From assembly GCA_051880395.1 (NCBI GenBank), contig JBJENW010000063.1, forward strand, positions 1-64,000: a DNA stretch of 64,000 nt, in the 5' to 3' direction. Every line of letters starts with the position of its first letter. Position 1 is the first letter of the stretch. The stretch is from JBJENW01 sp051880395 (lineage in GTDB: Bacteria > Bacillota > Clostridia > Lachnospirales > Lachnospiraceae). This document shows positions 18,511-27,392 of the stretch, piece after piece. Both the position numbers and the translations under genes were made by a program. Under the pieces are notes generated by a model that ran no database searches, was not told the DNA's origin, and worked only from the letters and a program-made list of their open reading frames with translations.

Positions 18511-18780
18511 TCACCTCAAATACAAGCTAAAATCCGACCAAAGGTTTGTCATATAGCCGGATAATGTATGTAACATCCAGGACCCCAGCACGATCAAACT
18601 GATAAATACAGCCAGAATCTTTGGAACAAACGTCAGCGTCTGCTCCTGAATGGATGTCACGGTCTGAAAGATACTGATGATCAGACCCACGATCAGAGAA
18701 ACGAAAAGAAGCGGTGCCGCTGTTTTGATCACCACGTAAATCGCCTGACTCATAATATCCAAAACCTGATCTTCCGTCAT
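18511..18780 (-). CDS. fliQ: Flagellar export protein FliQ
   Basis: An 89-residue protein with two membrane helices, part of the export channel. The N-terminal MTEDQVLDIMSQAIYVVIK and the central GLIISIFQTVTSIQEQTLTF are family hallmarks. It lies between fliP and fliR in the universal order. Confidence 0.97.
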   Translation of the reverse strand: MTEDQVLDIMSQAIYVVIKTAAPLLFVSLIVGLIISIFQTVTSIQEQTLTFVPKILAVFISLIVLGSWMLHTLSGYMTNLWSDFSLYLR

Positions 18781-18799
18781 AATTTTTCAGCCCCTTTCG

Positions 18800-19672
18800 T
18801 CAGTAAAATGTTTTTACCAGATTTACGATTACCAGATTCCATCCGTCCGCAAGAATAAACAAAAGAATTTTAAACGGCATGGAAATCGTTGTCGGTGGAA
18901 GCATCATCATACCCATCGACATTAGGACAGATGATACGACCATGTCAATTACAATAAACGGGATGTAGATAATAAATCCCATAATAAATGCAGAGCGCAG
19001 TTCACTGATGATAAAGCTCGGTACCAGCACATCCAGTGGAATCGATGATTCTATGATGGCTCCCGTATCTTTGTCTGTCTCATATGTCGTGTTTGCGATA
19101 TCGCAAAATGTATTCAGATCACTGACTTTCGTCTGCCCACACATAAATGTTTTCAACGGATTGAGTGCCTCATCGAGCGCCTCCTCCTGTGTGATCTTTC
19201 CTTCATCTAAAGGTTTGATCGCATTCTCATTAATCTGGTTAAATGTCGGATGCATGATAAACAACGTCAAAAACAGTGCCAATCCGATCAATACCTGATT
19301 TGGCGGAACCGTCTGCACACCGAGTGCAGTACGCACAAAATGCAGTACAATAATGATCCGCGTAAACGAGGTCATCATAATCAAAATTGACGGAGCTAAC
19401 GAAAGCACCGTCAATACTAAAAGCATTTTCAGATTGCCGGATAAGCCGCCCTCACCGTTTTTTACTGTCACGGAAAAACCATCGTCTCCCGTCTTCCCAG
19501 CCAGATTCGAGCTGGCATTCCCAGCTTCTATCCTTGCTTTCTTGGCTGCCGTGGTTGCCGGATCTTCTGCTGCGTATACCGTTGTCCGGTAATAGGTATG
19601 CGTTGTGATCCCCACCATCGTAAGTCCAATCAGTAAAGATAAGATAAAAATTATTTTTTTCTTCTTGTTCAT
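18800..19672 (-). CDS. fliP: Flagellar export protein FliP
   Basis: The pore-forming subunit of the export gate. It has an N-terminal hydrophobic signal segment (about 5-22), a periplasm-side variable region, then the core with LSLAPSILIMMTSFTRIIIV and the C-terminal MGMMMLPPTTISMPFKILLF. Its 290 residues exceed B. subtilis FliP by a longer N-terminal variable segment. It starts 9 bp after fliO. Confidence 0.97.
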   Translation of the reverse strand: MNKKKKIIFILSLLIGLTMVGITTHTYYRTTVYAAEDPATTAAKKARIEAGNASSNLAGKTGDDGFSVTVKNGEGGLSGNLKMLLVLTVLSLAPSILIMMTSFTRIIIVLHFVRTALGVQTVPPNQVLIGLALFLTLFIMHPTFNQINENAIKPLDEGKITQEEALDEALNPLKTFMCGQTKVSDLNTFCDIANTTYETDKDTGAIIESSIPLDVLVPSFIISELRSAFIMGFIIYIPFIVIDMVVSSVLMSMGMMMLPPTTISMPFKILLFILADGWNLVIVNLVKTFY

Positions 19673-19681
19673 ACTCTCAGC

Positions 19682-20062
19682 CTACTTTTTCGGTATACGT
19701 TTTTTGACCTTCTCTAAAATCGTCTGGAAATCTTCTGTCGAAGTCTTTTTTTCTTCTAAATCTTCCAGATTCAACTCTTTCAATTGGTCTGGTGTCAATT
19801 CTGCCAATCTCGTCACCGTGTCCTTACAGACAGCGATGACGAGATAGACAGTCCCCACTTCGATGATCTGTATGTACTTATTCTGTGTGATCTTCAATGT
19901 CTCTACGACACGCAGATTTTTTTGATGCATCTGCGTTTTTTGATAGCCCGCAAGAAAGCGTGTTGTAAAATAAGTCAGTGCAAGCACGACCACAAATATG
20001 AATAGTACACTCAGCAGCTGTAAAAAGCTGTCCATCGAAGACGGAATGTCTAGCAAAAGCAC
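19682..20062 (-). CDS. fliO: Flagellar export assembly protein FliO
   Basis: A 126-residue small membrane protein that helps assemble the FliP ring. One transmembrane segment spans about residues 15-35. A cytoplasmic part follows with LRVVETLKITQNKYIQIIEV, the conserved FliO core, and a charged tail. It starts at GTG shortly after the cheY stop, with GGGG as a weak ribosome binding site. Confidence 0.88.
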   Translation of the reverse strand: MLLLDIPSSMDSFLQLLSVLFIFVVVLALTYFTTRFLAGYQKTQMHQKNLRVVETLKITQNKYIQIIEVGTVYLVIAVCKDTVTRLAELTPDQLKELNLEDLEEKKTSTEDFQTILEKVKKRIPKK

Positions 20063-20065
20063 AGG

Positions 20066-20428
20066 TTACCCCACAACTTTTTTCACTGCTTCAAGCACAC
20101 GCTCCGCCTGAAATGGCTTTACAATAAAATCTTTCGCGCCTGACTGGATCGCTTCGATTACCATTGCTTGCTGACCCATTGCAGAACACATGATCACTGC
20201 CGCATTCGGATCATCCTCTTTGATTTTTTTCAACGCCTGAATTCCATCCATCTCCGGCATGGTAATGTCCATCAGTACCAGATCCGGTTTTGTTTCATTG
20301 TACTTTTCTACGGCTTTCGCGCCGTTTTCTGCCTCTCCTGCGATCTCGTATCCATTCTTTGTCAGGATGTCTTTGATCATCATTCTCATAAATGCTGCAT
20401 CATCACAGATTAAAATATTCTTAGCCAT
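20066..20428 (-). CDS. cheY: Chemotaxis response regulator CheY
   Basis: A single-domain receiver that carries the phosphoryl signal from CheA to FliM/FliY in the switch. It has the acidic pair in CDDAAF, phospho-Asp54 in VLMDITMPEMDG, the switch Ser/Thr region VIMCSAM, and the Lys in KDFIVKPF. Its 120 residues match the family. The gene lies directly after fliY, the usual order in Firmicutes. Confidence 0.96.
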   Translation of the reverse strand: MAKNILICDDAAFMRMMIKDILTKNGYEIAGEAENGAKAVEKYNETKPDLVLMDITMPEMDGIQALKKIKEDDPNAAVIMCSAMGQQAMVIEAIQSGAKDFIVKPFQAERVLEAVKKVVG

Positions 20429-20475
20429 ATTTATTCTCCTCTACCTTCTTCTTCAATTCTTGTTTGACAGTTACT

Positions 20476-21702
20476 CTACTTAATAATTTCCGTTATACGG
20501 ATACCAAAGCTTTCTTCAATTACAACGACCTCCCCTTTCGCTACGTACTTGCCATTTACCAGTACATCGATCGGCTCACCCGCAATTTTGTTCAGTTCAA
20601 TGATCGTACCAGGAGAAAACTCCAAAATGTCATGAATGGTCTTTTTGGTTCTTCCCAATTCCACAACCACTTCTAGTGGAACATCCATGATCAAATCTAT
20701 GTTTTCCTGTTCGAATCCGGCCACACCGTTTCCTGTAAACGCCTGGAATTGCGCCGGCTGAACATTTACCTGTTGCTGTGGCATACCATACATTTGCGAC
20801 ATGTCCATCGGCTGTCCCACCATTGGCTGTCCCATCATTGGCTGCCCCATCATCGGTTGTCCCATCATCGGCTGTCCTGCCATTGGCTGCCCCATCATCG
20901 GTTGCCCTTGCATTGGTTGCTCCTGCATCGATGCCTGATTCATGTTCTGCTGCTGCAGAGCTGGTGTCGGTGCGGCTTTTGGTTCCGATTTCGGTTCCTC
21001 CTTTGCCGCAATGCTGCCGGATTCTACATCCTTTGCCATATTTTCCGCAAAACTATGATACATATCTTTTGCAAACGAATATGGATACAGCTGCATGATC
21101 TCACTGTCCACCAGATCTCCTATTTCCATTTTAAAGGAAATCTTTACAAACTCTCCTGACAAAAACTCATCGATCGTACCTTCATCAATGGTCTCTGCCA
21201 AATCTATCAGATCCGCAGATGGCGGGCTGATATCAATCGTTTTACTTAACATGGAAGATAACGACGTCGCTGCGGAACCCATCATCTGGTTCATCGCTTC
21301 ACTGATCGCACTCAAGTGCAATTCTCCTAATTCTCCTTCGGTATTTGTACCGTCGCCTCCCATCATCAGGTCGGTAATTACTTTTACATCATGTTCCTTC
21401 AGTACCAAAAGGTTACTGCCATCCAAGCCTACTGTATAAGCAATTCGAATAAATACGCAGGGTTTTTCATAATTTTCTACAATATCATCCCACGTTGCAT
21501 CGCTTACAACCGGCGTAGAAATTTCTACTTTACGGTTTACTAAGGAAAAAAGCGTTGTTGCCGCTGTTCCCATGCTGATATTCGCGATTTCTCCTATCCC
21601 GTCTTTTTCCTCCGGTGACAAACCTTCCCCTGCATCTGCGCCACCGCCGGAGTTTTGTGCATTTAGCAATGCATCAATTTCTTCCTGTGATAGTCCATCC
21701 AT
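20476..21702 (-). CDS. fliY: Flagellar switch protein FliY (CheC-FliN fusion)
   Basis: A C-ring component and CheY-P phosphatase of Firmicutes. In order it has an N-terminal CheY-binding peptide (MDGLSQEEIDALLNA), a CheC-like domain (about 30-215, with GEIANISMGTAATTLFSL), and a Gln/Met/Pro-rich linker (about 245-310) made of a pentapeptide repeated seven or eight times. The C-terminal FliN/SpoA domain (about 325-405) includes LEVVVELGRTKKTIHDILEF. It lies 6 bp after fliM. Confidence 0.95.
   Translation of the reverse strand: MDGLSQEEIDALLNAQNSGGGADAGEGLSPEEKDGIGEIANISMGTAATTLFSLVNRKVEISTPVVSDATWDDIVENYEKPCVFIRIAYTVGLDGSNLLVLKEHDVKVITDLMMGGDGTNTEGELGELHLSAISEAMNQMMGSAATSLSSMLSKTIDISPPSADLIDLAETIDEGTIDEFLSGEFVKISFKMEIGDLVDSEIMQLYPYSFAKDMYHSFAENMAKDVESGSIAAKEEPKSEPKAAPTPALQQQNMNQASMQEQPMQGQPMMGQPMAGQPMMGQPMMGQPMMGQPMVGQPMDMSQMYGMPQQQVNVQPAQFQAFTGNGVAGFEQENIDLIMDVPLEVVVELGRTKKTIHDILEFSPGTIIELNKIAGEPIDVLVNGKYVAKGEVVVIEESFGIRITEIIK
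20808..20935. repeat. 15-bp tandem repeat in fliY linker
   Basis: About eight imperfect in-frame copies of a 15-bp unit encode the pentapeptide MGQPM with Ala, Val and Gln variants. Copies differ at third codon positions, so the array is not very recent. Confidence 0.8.
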
Positions 21703-21708
21703 ACCGTT

Positions 21709-22686
21709 CTACTCCTCTCTGACTACTGATGTAATTCGAACTGCATAGTTGTCACCGGATGCTCCCGGTAATGCAGTGAATTTGCGAATACTTCCTACAT
21801 AAACATCTAACTCCTGTCCCACTTTTCGGTCCACTCGAATGATGTCTCCCCTTTGCAGGTTAATAAATTCGTTTACTGAGATCACACTCTTGCCCAAGAT
21901 TGCTTTCACCGGAATCGGTGCTTTATCGATCAGTCCTTCGATTACTTCTGTATATTCTTCTTCATCTTTACTCTGCATAGAAGAATACCAGTACTTTGTA
22001 TTCAGTTTATCCATAACGCCTTCCAGTGTAATGTACGGAAGACAAACATTCATCAACCCTTCCACGTCACCGATGTGTATATTTAATGTGACAATGGCAA
22101 TCATCTCAGTTGGGGATATGATCTGTGCAAACTGGGAATTTGTCTCGATGCGCTCTAGTCTTGGATGCAATTCCAAAACATTTTCCCACGGTTCCTGCAA
22201 AAGACCGACACACACCGACATGATCCGTTCAATGATGATCAATTCGATCTCGGAAAAATCCCGATTTTTCTCTAACGGCTCCCCTGCGCCGCCAAGCATA
22301 CGGTCCACCATCGCAAATCCAAGATTTGTGGCCAATTCCAATATAATGGTTCCGTTTAACGGTGCAAAATTGACAATTCCAAGAATGACCGGATTTGACA
22401 ATGCGTTTGCAAATTCCGAATAGATGACTGCTTCCGAGTTCACCACATCTACCTGCACACTTTTTCGCAGGTACACCGGCAGATTTGTAGAAATCAGTCG
22501 TCCATAATGTTCAAATATAATTTCTAGTGTACGCAAATGTTCTTTCGAAAACTTTGCAGGTCTGGCAAAATCATACTCTTTTACCATTTTTTCATCTTTG
22601 TTTTCAATATCGTTTTCCCCAAGTTCACCTGTGCTCAACGCCTGTAGTAAACTATCGATCTCGTCCTGAGATAATACCTCTCCCAT
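21709..22686 (-). CDS. fliM: Flagellar motor switch protein FliM
   Basis: A C-ring protein that binds CheY-P and reverses or stops the motor. It has the N-terminal CheY-binding motif VLSQDEIDSLLQAL, a CheC-like middle domain (about 45-230, with LGFAMVDRMLGG), and a C-terminal SpoA domain. Length 325 is typical. It lies directly upstream of fliY. Confidence 0.97.
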   Translation of the reverse strand: MGEVLSQDEIDSLLQALSTGELGENDIENKDEKMVKEYDFARPAKFSKEHLRTLEIIFEHYGRLISTNLPVYLRKSVQVDVVNSEAVIYSEFANALSNPVILGIVNFAPLNGTIILELATNLGFAMVDRMLGGAGEPLEKNRDFSEIELIIIERIMSVCVGLLQEPWENVLELHPRLERIETNSQFAQIISPTEMIAIVTLNIHIGDVEGLMNVCLPYITLEGVMDKLNTKYWYSSMQSKDEEEYTEVIEGLIDKAPIPVKAILGKSVISVNEFINLQRGDIIRVDRKVGQELDVYVGSIRKFTALPGASGDNYAVRITSVVREE

Positions 22687-22714
22687 TTATCCCTCACCGC
22701 CTCATTGTTGCATT

Positions 22715-23233
22715 TTACTGATATGTAATACTTGAGAATTTCACATCGATAATAAATCCGGAGCCATACAGATCCTGTAATGCCTCTGTCAGTGCTGCCT
22801 GTACTTTTTCATTCGCTATGTCTTTCGAGAACTGATCATAAGTATAACCGGATATAACCTGATTGATGGTACTCTTGATCATATCCTCTTTTTCTGCAAT
22901 GGTCGCTCCATAAGTCGCATAATCCTCATTTGTTGTATCCATGACCAAAGAAACATTCATGACTACATAATGATCTTTACTATCATTTGCATCCTTCTTC
23001 AGATTGATCGTAAATGCATCTGCAATGGCATAGGTTGCCATATCATCGATTGATACCTGTGTGGTATCCTGCTTTCCGCCTTTTAATTCCAGATCGATCG
23101 CATCACACACTTTTGTGATCAGTTCATTTGATTTTTTTGTAGCCGGCATCACGGTAAACATCATAATTCCGGTTAAAATGGTATTGACCAGTACGAGTGC
23201 TAAAATTAATACGCTAATCAAATTTTTCTTCAT
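22715..23233 (-). CDS. fliL: Flagellar basal body-associated protein FliL
   Basis: A stator-associated membrane protein. It has one N-terminal transmembrane segment (about residues 5-25) and an extracytoplasmic domain ending LQDLYGSGFIIDVKFSSITY, the C-terminal pattern of FliL. At 172 residues it is slightly longer than average. It lies between motB and fliM, as in other clostridia. Confidence 0.92.
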   Translation of the reverse strand: MKKNLISVLILALVLVNTILTGIMMFTVMPATKKSNELITKVCDAIDLELKGGKQDTTQVSIDDMATYAIADAFTINLKKDANDSKDHYVVMNVSLVMDTTNEDYATYGATIAEKEDMIKSTINQVISGYTYDQFSKDIANEKVQAALTEALQDLYGSGFIIDVKFSSITYQ

Positions 23234-23251
23234 GGTTCTTTTCCCTCCAAA

Positions 23252-24109
23252 TTACTGTTTTTTATCAGCCGTATCCGGTTCGTTCAGTTCCGAATAGGAT
23301 TTATTGTAAATTTTGATTTCGACACGTCTGTTTCTAGCTCGTCCCTCTGGTGTATTATTATCCGCAATCGGCACATACTCTCCGCGACCGGCCGCTTTTA
23401 ATCTGGACGGTTCAATAGAGGTCTGCTCTCTGATATAATCTGTCACGGACATCGCCCGGTATAAAGAAAGTGCCTCATTACTTGCAAAATTAGAATTATG
23501 AATCGGTACATTATCCGTATGTCCTTCAATTTCGATAATGTTATCCTGATATTTTTCAAGGATCTTTCCGATTTTTTCCATTAAAGGCATTGCCTCCGCA
23601 CGAATCTCAGCCGAACCGGATTCGAATAGTAAAGCTCCGTTTAAAGTCACCAGTACATATTGTCCGTTGAAATCTACTTCCACCTGATCCTGAATGCCAT
23701 ATTGTTTGGCTTCTTTTTCTACCTGCTCCGCCATTTTTTCGGATTCGCTGAGTTGTTCCTGTTTCACCTGTTCCTGCGCTGTCATCTCGTTTTCATCCTC
23801 TGTCACACCGCCTTTGCTGTCTTCTTTTCCGTCGGAATTGCTTCCTTCATTATAATAGACATCAAATTCCTTCAGCTGGCTGATACCGGAAGAAACCATC
23901 TGTCCGTCCCCGACTGCCGCACCACCGGACGGCAGTACACTGAAACTGCTCTGCAGGGAGGCAATGACCAGTTCAAATTTTTCTTCATTCACACTGGACA
24001 TGGAAAAAAGTAAAACGAAGAAGCAAAGCAGCAGGTTCATCAAGTCACTGAATGTCGCCATCCATGCTGGTGAGCCTTTTGGCGGATCTTCCTGTTTCTT
24101 TCTTGCCAC
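23252..24109 (-). CDS. motB: Flagellar stator protein MotB
   Basis: The peptidoglycan-anchored stator subunit. The single membrane helix carries the proton-channel Asp22 (ATFSDLMNLLLCFFVLLF). A Glu/Ser-rich variable region (about 85-140) precedes the OmpA-like domain with IEIEGHTDNVPI and RNRRVEIKI. It starts at GTG with GGAGGTGA upstream, inside the end of the motA message. Confidence 0.96.
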   Translation of the reverse strand: MARKKQEDPPKGSPAWMATFSDLMNLLLCFFVLLFSMSSVNEEKFELVIASLQSSFSVLPSGGAAVGDGQMVSSGISQLKEFDVYYNEGSNSDGKEDSKGGVTEDENEMTAQEQVKQEQLSESEKMAEQVEKEAKQYGIQDQVEVDFNGQYVLVTLNGALLFESGSAEIRAEAMPLMEKIGKILEKYQDNIIEIEGHTDNVPIHNSNFASNEALSLYRAMSVTDYIREQTSIEPSRLKAAGRGEYVPIADNNTPEGRARNRRVEIKIYNKSYSELNEPDTADKKQ

Positions 24110-24111
24110 GC

Positions 24112-24894
24112 TTATTCACCTCCGCCTTCTGCTGTCAATCCTTCACGTAACTTCGGTGCTAAGAAGGATTTCAGTTTTTCTTCAATGACACGTGGGTTTT
24201 CCCCTGCCTGAATTGATAATAATCCTTCCACGGTTACTTCTTTGATGATCATTTCATGACTGTTGTTATCTGCAAGTTTTGCAGCGATCGGGTTACAAAG
24301 CCAGTTTGCAACCAAGGAACCATATAAGGTTGTGATCAAGGCAACCGACATGGCCGGTCCTACCGTACTGACATCTTCCAGGTTTCCCAACATATTGATC
24401 AAACCTACCAGGGTACCGATCATACCCCAGGCAGGACCCATCTCAGCCCATTTTTCCCAAAAGGCAATGACCTTTTTGTGTCGCGATTCGATACAGGACA
24501 AATCTGTTTCCAGAATGCCTCGTACCAGTTCCGGATCGGTTCCGTCTACAACCAACATGATGCCTTTTTTCAAAAATTCATCTTCAATCGTATTGGCTGC
24601 TTCTTCCAACGCCAGAAGTCCTTCCTTTCTAGCCACGTTTGCCAGGTCGATGATGTTTTTGATCACCACGCTGACATCCTCTTTTGTTCCTTTCAATGCA
24701 AGAGTGAATCCTTTCAATCCGGTGATTGATTCTGCCATCGTAAAGGAACCAAGCACACTGGAAATAGAACCACCGACTGTAATGATAATGGATGCGACAT
24801 CGACATAACTACCAACATCCGCATGGTTGGAGATCAAACCAACGACAAACATTGCAACACCAAGGATCAGACCACCTATTGTTGCGATATCCAT
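24112..24894 (-). CDS. motA: Flagellar stator protein MotA
   Basis: An ion-channel stator subunit partnering MotB. Four membrane segments are visible, with the cytoplasmic loop between segments 2 and 3 and the conserved WAEMGPAWGMIGTLVGLINM. Its 260 residues are normal. It follows flgE after a 230-bp gap, the largest inside the operon, and it may have extra regulatory input there. Confidence 0.96.
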   Translation of the reverse strand: MDIATIGGLILGVAMFVVGLISNHADVGSYVDVASIIITVGGSISSVLGSFTMAESITGLKGFTLALKGTKEDVSVVIKNIIDLANVARKEGLLALEEAANTIEDEFLKKGIMLVVDGTDPELVRGILETDLSCIESRHKKVIAFWEKWAEMGPAWGMIGTLVGLINMLGNLEDVSTVGPAMSVALITTLYGSLVANWLCNPIAAKLADNNSHEMIIKEVTVEGLLSIQAGENPRVIEEKLKSFLAPKLREGLTAEGGGE

Positions 24895-24999
24895 ACTACT
24901 ACCACCTGCCCCTTATTATTTTTTATTTCCCCAATGCATTTCGATGAACTGTATGTTTTTCCAAATGCAATTCTTAATTCTTCTTATATTGTACCACAG

Positions 25000-25030
25000 T
25001 TTGGGGAACTATGCTACACAGTTCCCCAAA
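25000..25030. other. Strong hairpin in the flgE-motA gap; no gene in the gap
   Basis: TTTGGGGAACT pairs perfectly with AGTTCCCCAAA across nine bases. The T-rich flank is on the plus-strand side, the wrong side for terminating the operon. The rest of 24,895-25,126 is AT-rich and holds no open frame; in many Firmicutes flbD/swrD sits here. Possible roles are an mRNA processing or stability element, or a terminator for antisense transcription. Confidence 0.6.
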
Positions 25031-25126
25031 TTTTTCCCAAATTTTTTGTATTTTTTTGTATTTTCTCTTTTGTTTTTTGGTTATTGTGCACAATTCAACC
25101 GATAGACTGTTTTTTTCAACTTATCC

Positions 25127-26881
25127 TTATCGTTTCAGATTTACCAATTCTTCCAAAAGAGAATCCGATGTGGTGATGATTCGTGAGTTTGCCTGGAATC
25201 CACGCTGTGTGGTGATCATTTCTGTAAACTCCTGCGCCAGGTCGACGTTGGACATTTCCAGTTCTCCGGCTGCCAGCTTTCCACCGCTTGCCGTAATGTC
25301 AACACCGATGCCGTCAAACTCACCAGAGTTTAATGTCGTCGTATAACAGTTCTCGCCTGCTTTTTCCAGACCGGATGCATTTGCAAACTGCGCAACTGCG
25401 ATCTGTCCGAGCAGCTGTTTATTTCCGTTGTCGTATGTTCCGTAAATTTCTCCGTTATCGGATACGGAAAGTCCGATCATATTTCCCATCTTCTTTCCTT
25501 TTCCGGTCGTTCCGTCTGCCTGACCGCTGGACATACCCATGGTGGAGGTTCCGCCGTTTCCGTACATTTTGATGGAGGAGAAGTCGATGCTGATGTCTTT
25601 GAAATTTGTTCCCAATGCAGATAATTTTAAATCTACAGAGCCGTCACTGTCACCGATGGAGGTGAATTTTCCGTTTCCGGTGTTGAATGTCATTTCATAG
25701 AAAACACCTTTTTTGGTTGCCGTGCAAGTTGCTGGTGTTGCTGGTGGTCCGGCTGTTGCAGCATTAAATTGATATGTAACAGTCGAATTACCATCTGCAT
25801 CTTTCACATCCGTCGGTACATCAAAAAAAGTTGCTAATGATATACTGCCAGGAGCTACCCCGGCATTTTTATATGTTGTAGTCGTCACTCCGTTTGCATC
25901 CGTTGTTGTGGTAACATTCACTCTGTAAAATTTCGATGTACCATCGTATGCATAAGTATCTGTTCCATCTGTAAAAATTGAACCTGTAAACGCTATCTGA
26001 CTCGGATCTGCCGTGGTATCTCCTGCCGCTATCGCTTTATTCGATTCCACTGACCATGCATTCTTCAAATTACAAGTATATGTTTTCGCATTTGTCGTAT
26101 AATCTTTACCAAATAATTGTGCACTAGACGCTGTCAGTCCATCCGTCCGATTCTTAAAGATAGACGCCCCGTTCGCATCAATAATGTCACTCAATTCCAC
26201 CGTATATTCTCCATTCACACCCGTTGCCCGCGTCGCAAATTTCGCCGTATACGATTCTCCCAGATCATCATAGAACTGCAGTGACATCGCATATCCCGTC
26301 TTACTCGATGCATCGGTATCTTTTCCATCAAGCACTCCTGCAACCGTCGCATATGTGGTTGCCTCCGGCGCCGAAGTCAGATTCTCCTCTTTCATGATCT
26401 GCAACGGAGATACGATATCCTTTTTGATCAATCCGGTATCCGGGTCCGGCTGCCAGCCCATGACCTGGTAACCGGTCGATGTCATGGCGAGATTTCCCGC
26501 GCCATCTATATAGAAGGAACCGGAACGGGTAAAGACATTCTGGCTACCATTATTCACAACGAAGAAACTGGTGCTTGCGCCCGAATCTGAAATTCGGATA
26601 TCAAATGCGCCGCCGGTATTCTGTGCAGCACCCTGCGATGTGATATTCACAGATGTAGCCCCTGTCGTAACACCGAGACCGATCTGTTTGGCGTTGACAC
26701 CACCTTTTGTGGCGGTCGCACCGGATGCAGCCGATGTACGCTGATACATGATATCGGAAAATGTCACATTGGACGATTTGAATCCGACGGTATTTACGTT
26801 TGCGATATTGTTACCAATGACATCCATCTTTGTCTGGTGTGTTTTTAATCCGGATACTCCGGAATACATTGCTCTCATCAT
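25127..26881 (-). CDS. flgE: Flagellar hook protein FlgE
   Basis: The structural subunit of the hook. The N-terminus MMRAMYSGVSGLKTHQTKMD with NNIANVNTVGFKSSNVTF is the rod/hook family signature. The C-terminus has the matching coiled-coil pair ending (MSNVDLAQEFTEMITTQRGF). The 584 residues are long for FlgE: a variable insert rich in Thr, Asp, Ala and Asn (about 185-430) accounts for the extra length and is likely surface exposed. A GGAGG ribosome binding site precedes the start. Confidence 0.95.
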   Translation of the reverse strand: MMRAMYSGVSGLKTHQTKMDVIGNNIANVNTVGFKSSNVTFSDIMYQRTSAASGATATKGGVNAKQIGLGVTTGATSVNITSQGAAQNTGGAFDIRISDSGASTSFFVVNNGSQNVFTRSGSFYIDGAGNLAMTSTGYQVMGWQPDPDTGLIKKDIVSPLQIMKEENLTSAPEATTYATVAGVLDGKDTDASSKTGYAMSLQFYDDLGESYTAKFATRATGVNGEYTVELSDIIDANGASIFKNRTDGLTASSAQLFGKDYTTNAKTYTCNLKNAWSVESNKAIAAGDTTADPSQIAFTGSIFTDGTDTYAYDGTSKFYRVNVTTTTDANGVTTTTYKNAGVAPGSISLATFFDVPTDVKDADGNSTVTYQFNAATAGPPATPATCTATKKGVFYEMTFNTGNGKFTSIGDSDGSVDLKLSALGTNFKDISIDFSSIKMYGNGGTSTMGMSSGQADGTTGKGKKMGNMIGLSVSDNGEIYGTYDNGNKQLLGQIAVAQFANASGLEKAGENCYTTTLNSGEFDGIGVDITASGGKLAAGELEMSNVDLAQEFTEMITTQRGFQANSRIITTSDSLLEELVNLKR

Positions 26882-26961
26882 AGTAAAATGACCTCCTTAT
26901 ACATTTGGTACTGTCCGGTTTCCTCTGTCAGTCAGAAACCCTAGCCTCCAAAAAGGTCCGG

Positions 26962-27357
26962 CTATACAATGACTGCACCATCTATGTTTGTAAAAATACT
27001 ATCATACGATTCCATCTGGTCCATCGCCGTCACAACCGTTCGATTTGGCACATTGACGATAAATGCCAGGGAATCCATCATGATCAAAGACTCGTTAATT
27101 CCTTTTTCACTTGCCTTTAAAACACCGGTTTCCAGCCTGCTTTTCTGCTGAGCAGAAAGTGTGATATTTCGCTCCGACAGCCGTTTTTCGGCATGTTTGG
27201 AGAACTTCAGCCCTGTGGAATCCGTTTTTTTCTGCTGCTGATTCAGTATCTCGGCAAACGACGAGTGGACTTCCTTTTCCGCACGTTTTGTTTGCTGCCG
27301 TGGATATTGGTTCTGCACCTGTTCTATGGAAGTGAATGGATTCTGTATTTTCTGCAT
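26962..27357 (-). CDS. TIGR02530-type flagellar operon protein
   Basis: A 131-residue conserved protein found between flgD and flgE in Firmicutes. The core GLKFSKHAEKRLSERNITLS and the C-terminal SLAFIVNVPNRTVVTAMDQ are typical of this family, whose function is not established. I start at the ATG six bases after GGAAGGG; a GTG one codon upstream is the alternative. Confidence 0.85.
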   Translation of the reverse strand: MQKIQNPFTSIEQVQNQYPRQQTKRAEKEVHSSFAEILNQQQKKTDSTGLKFSKHAEKRLSERNITLSAQQKSRLETGVLKASEKGINESLIMMDSLAFIVNVPNRTVVTAMDQMESYDSIFTNIDGAVIV

Positions 27358-27392
27358 CACAATCCCTTCCTTTCTGCAGCGATCTGTCAGAT

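Noticed and set aside
25000..25030. Terminator between flgE and motA
   Set aside because: The U-tract is on the opposite strand for the operon; motA and the genes after it would otherwise lack a clear promoter.
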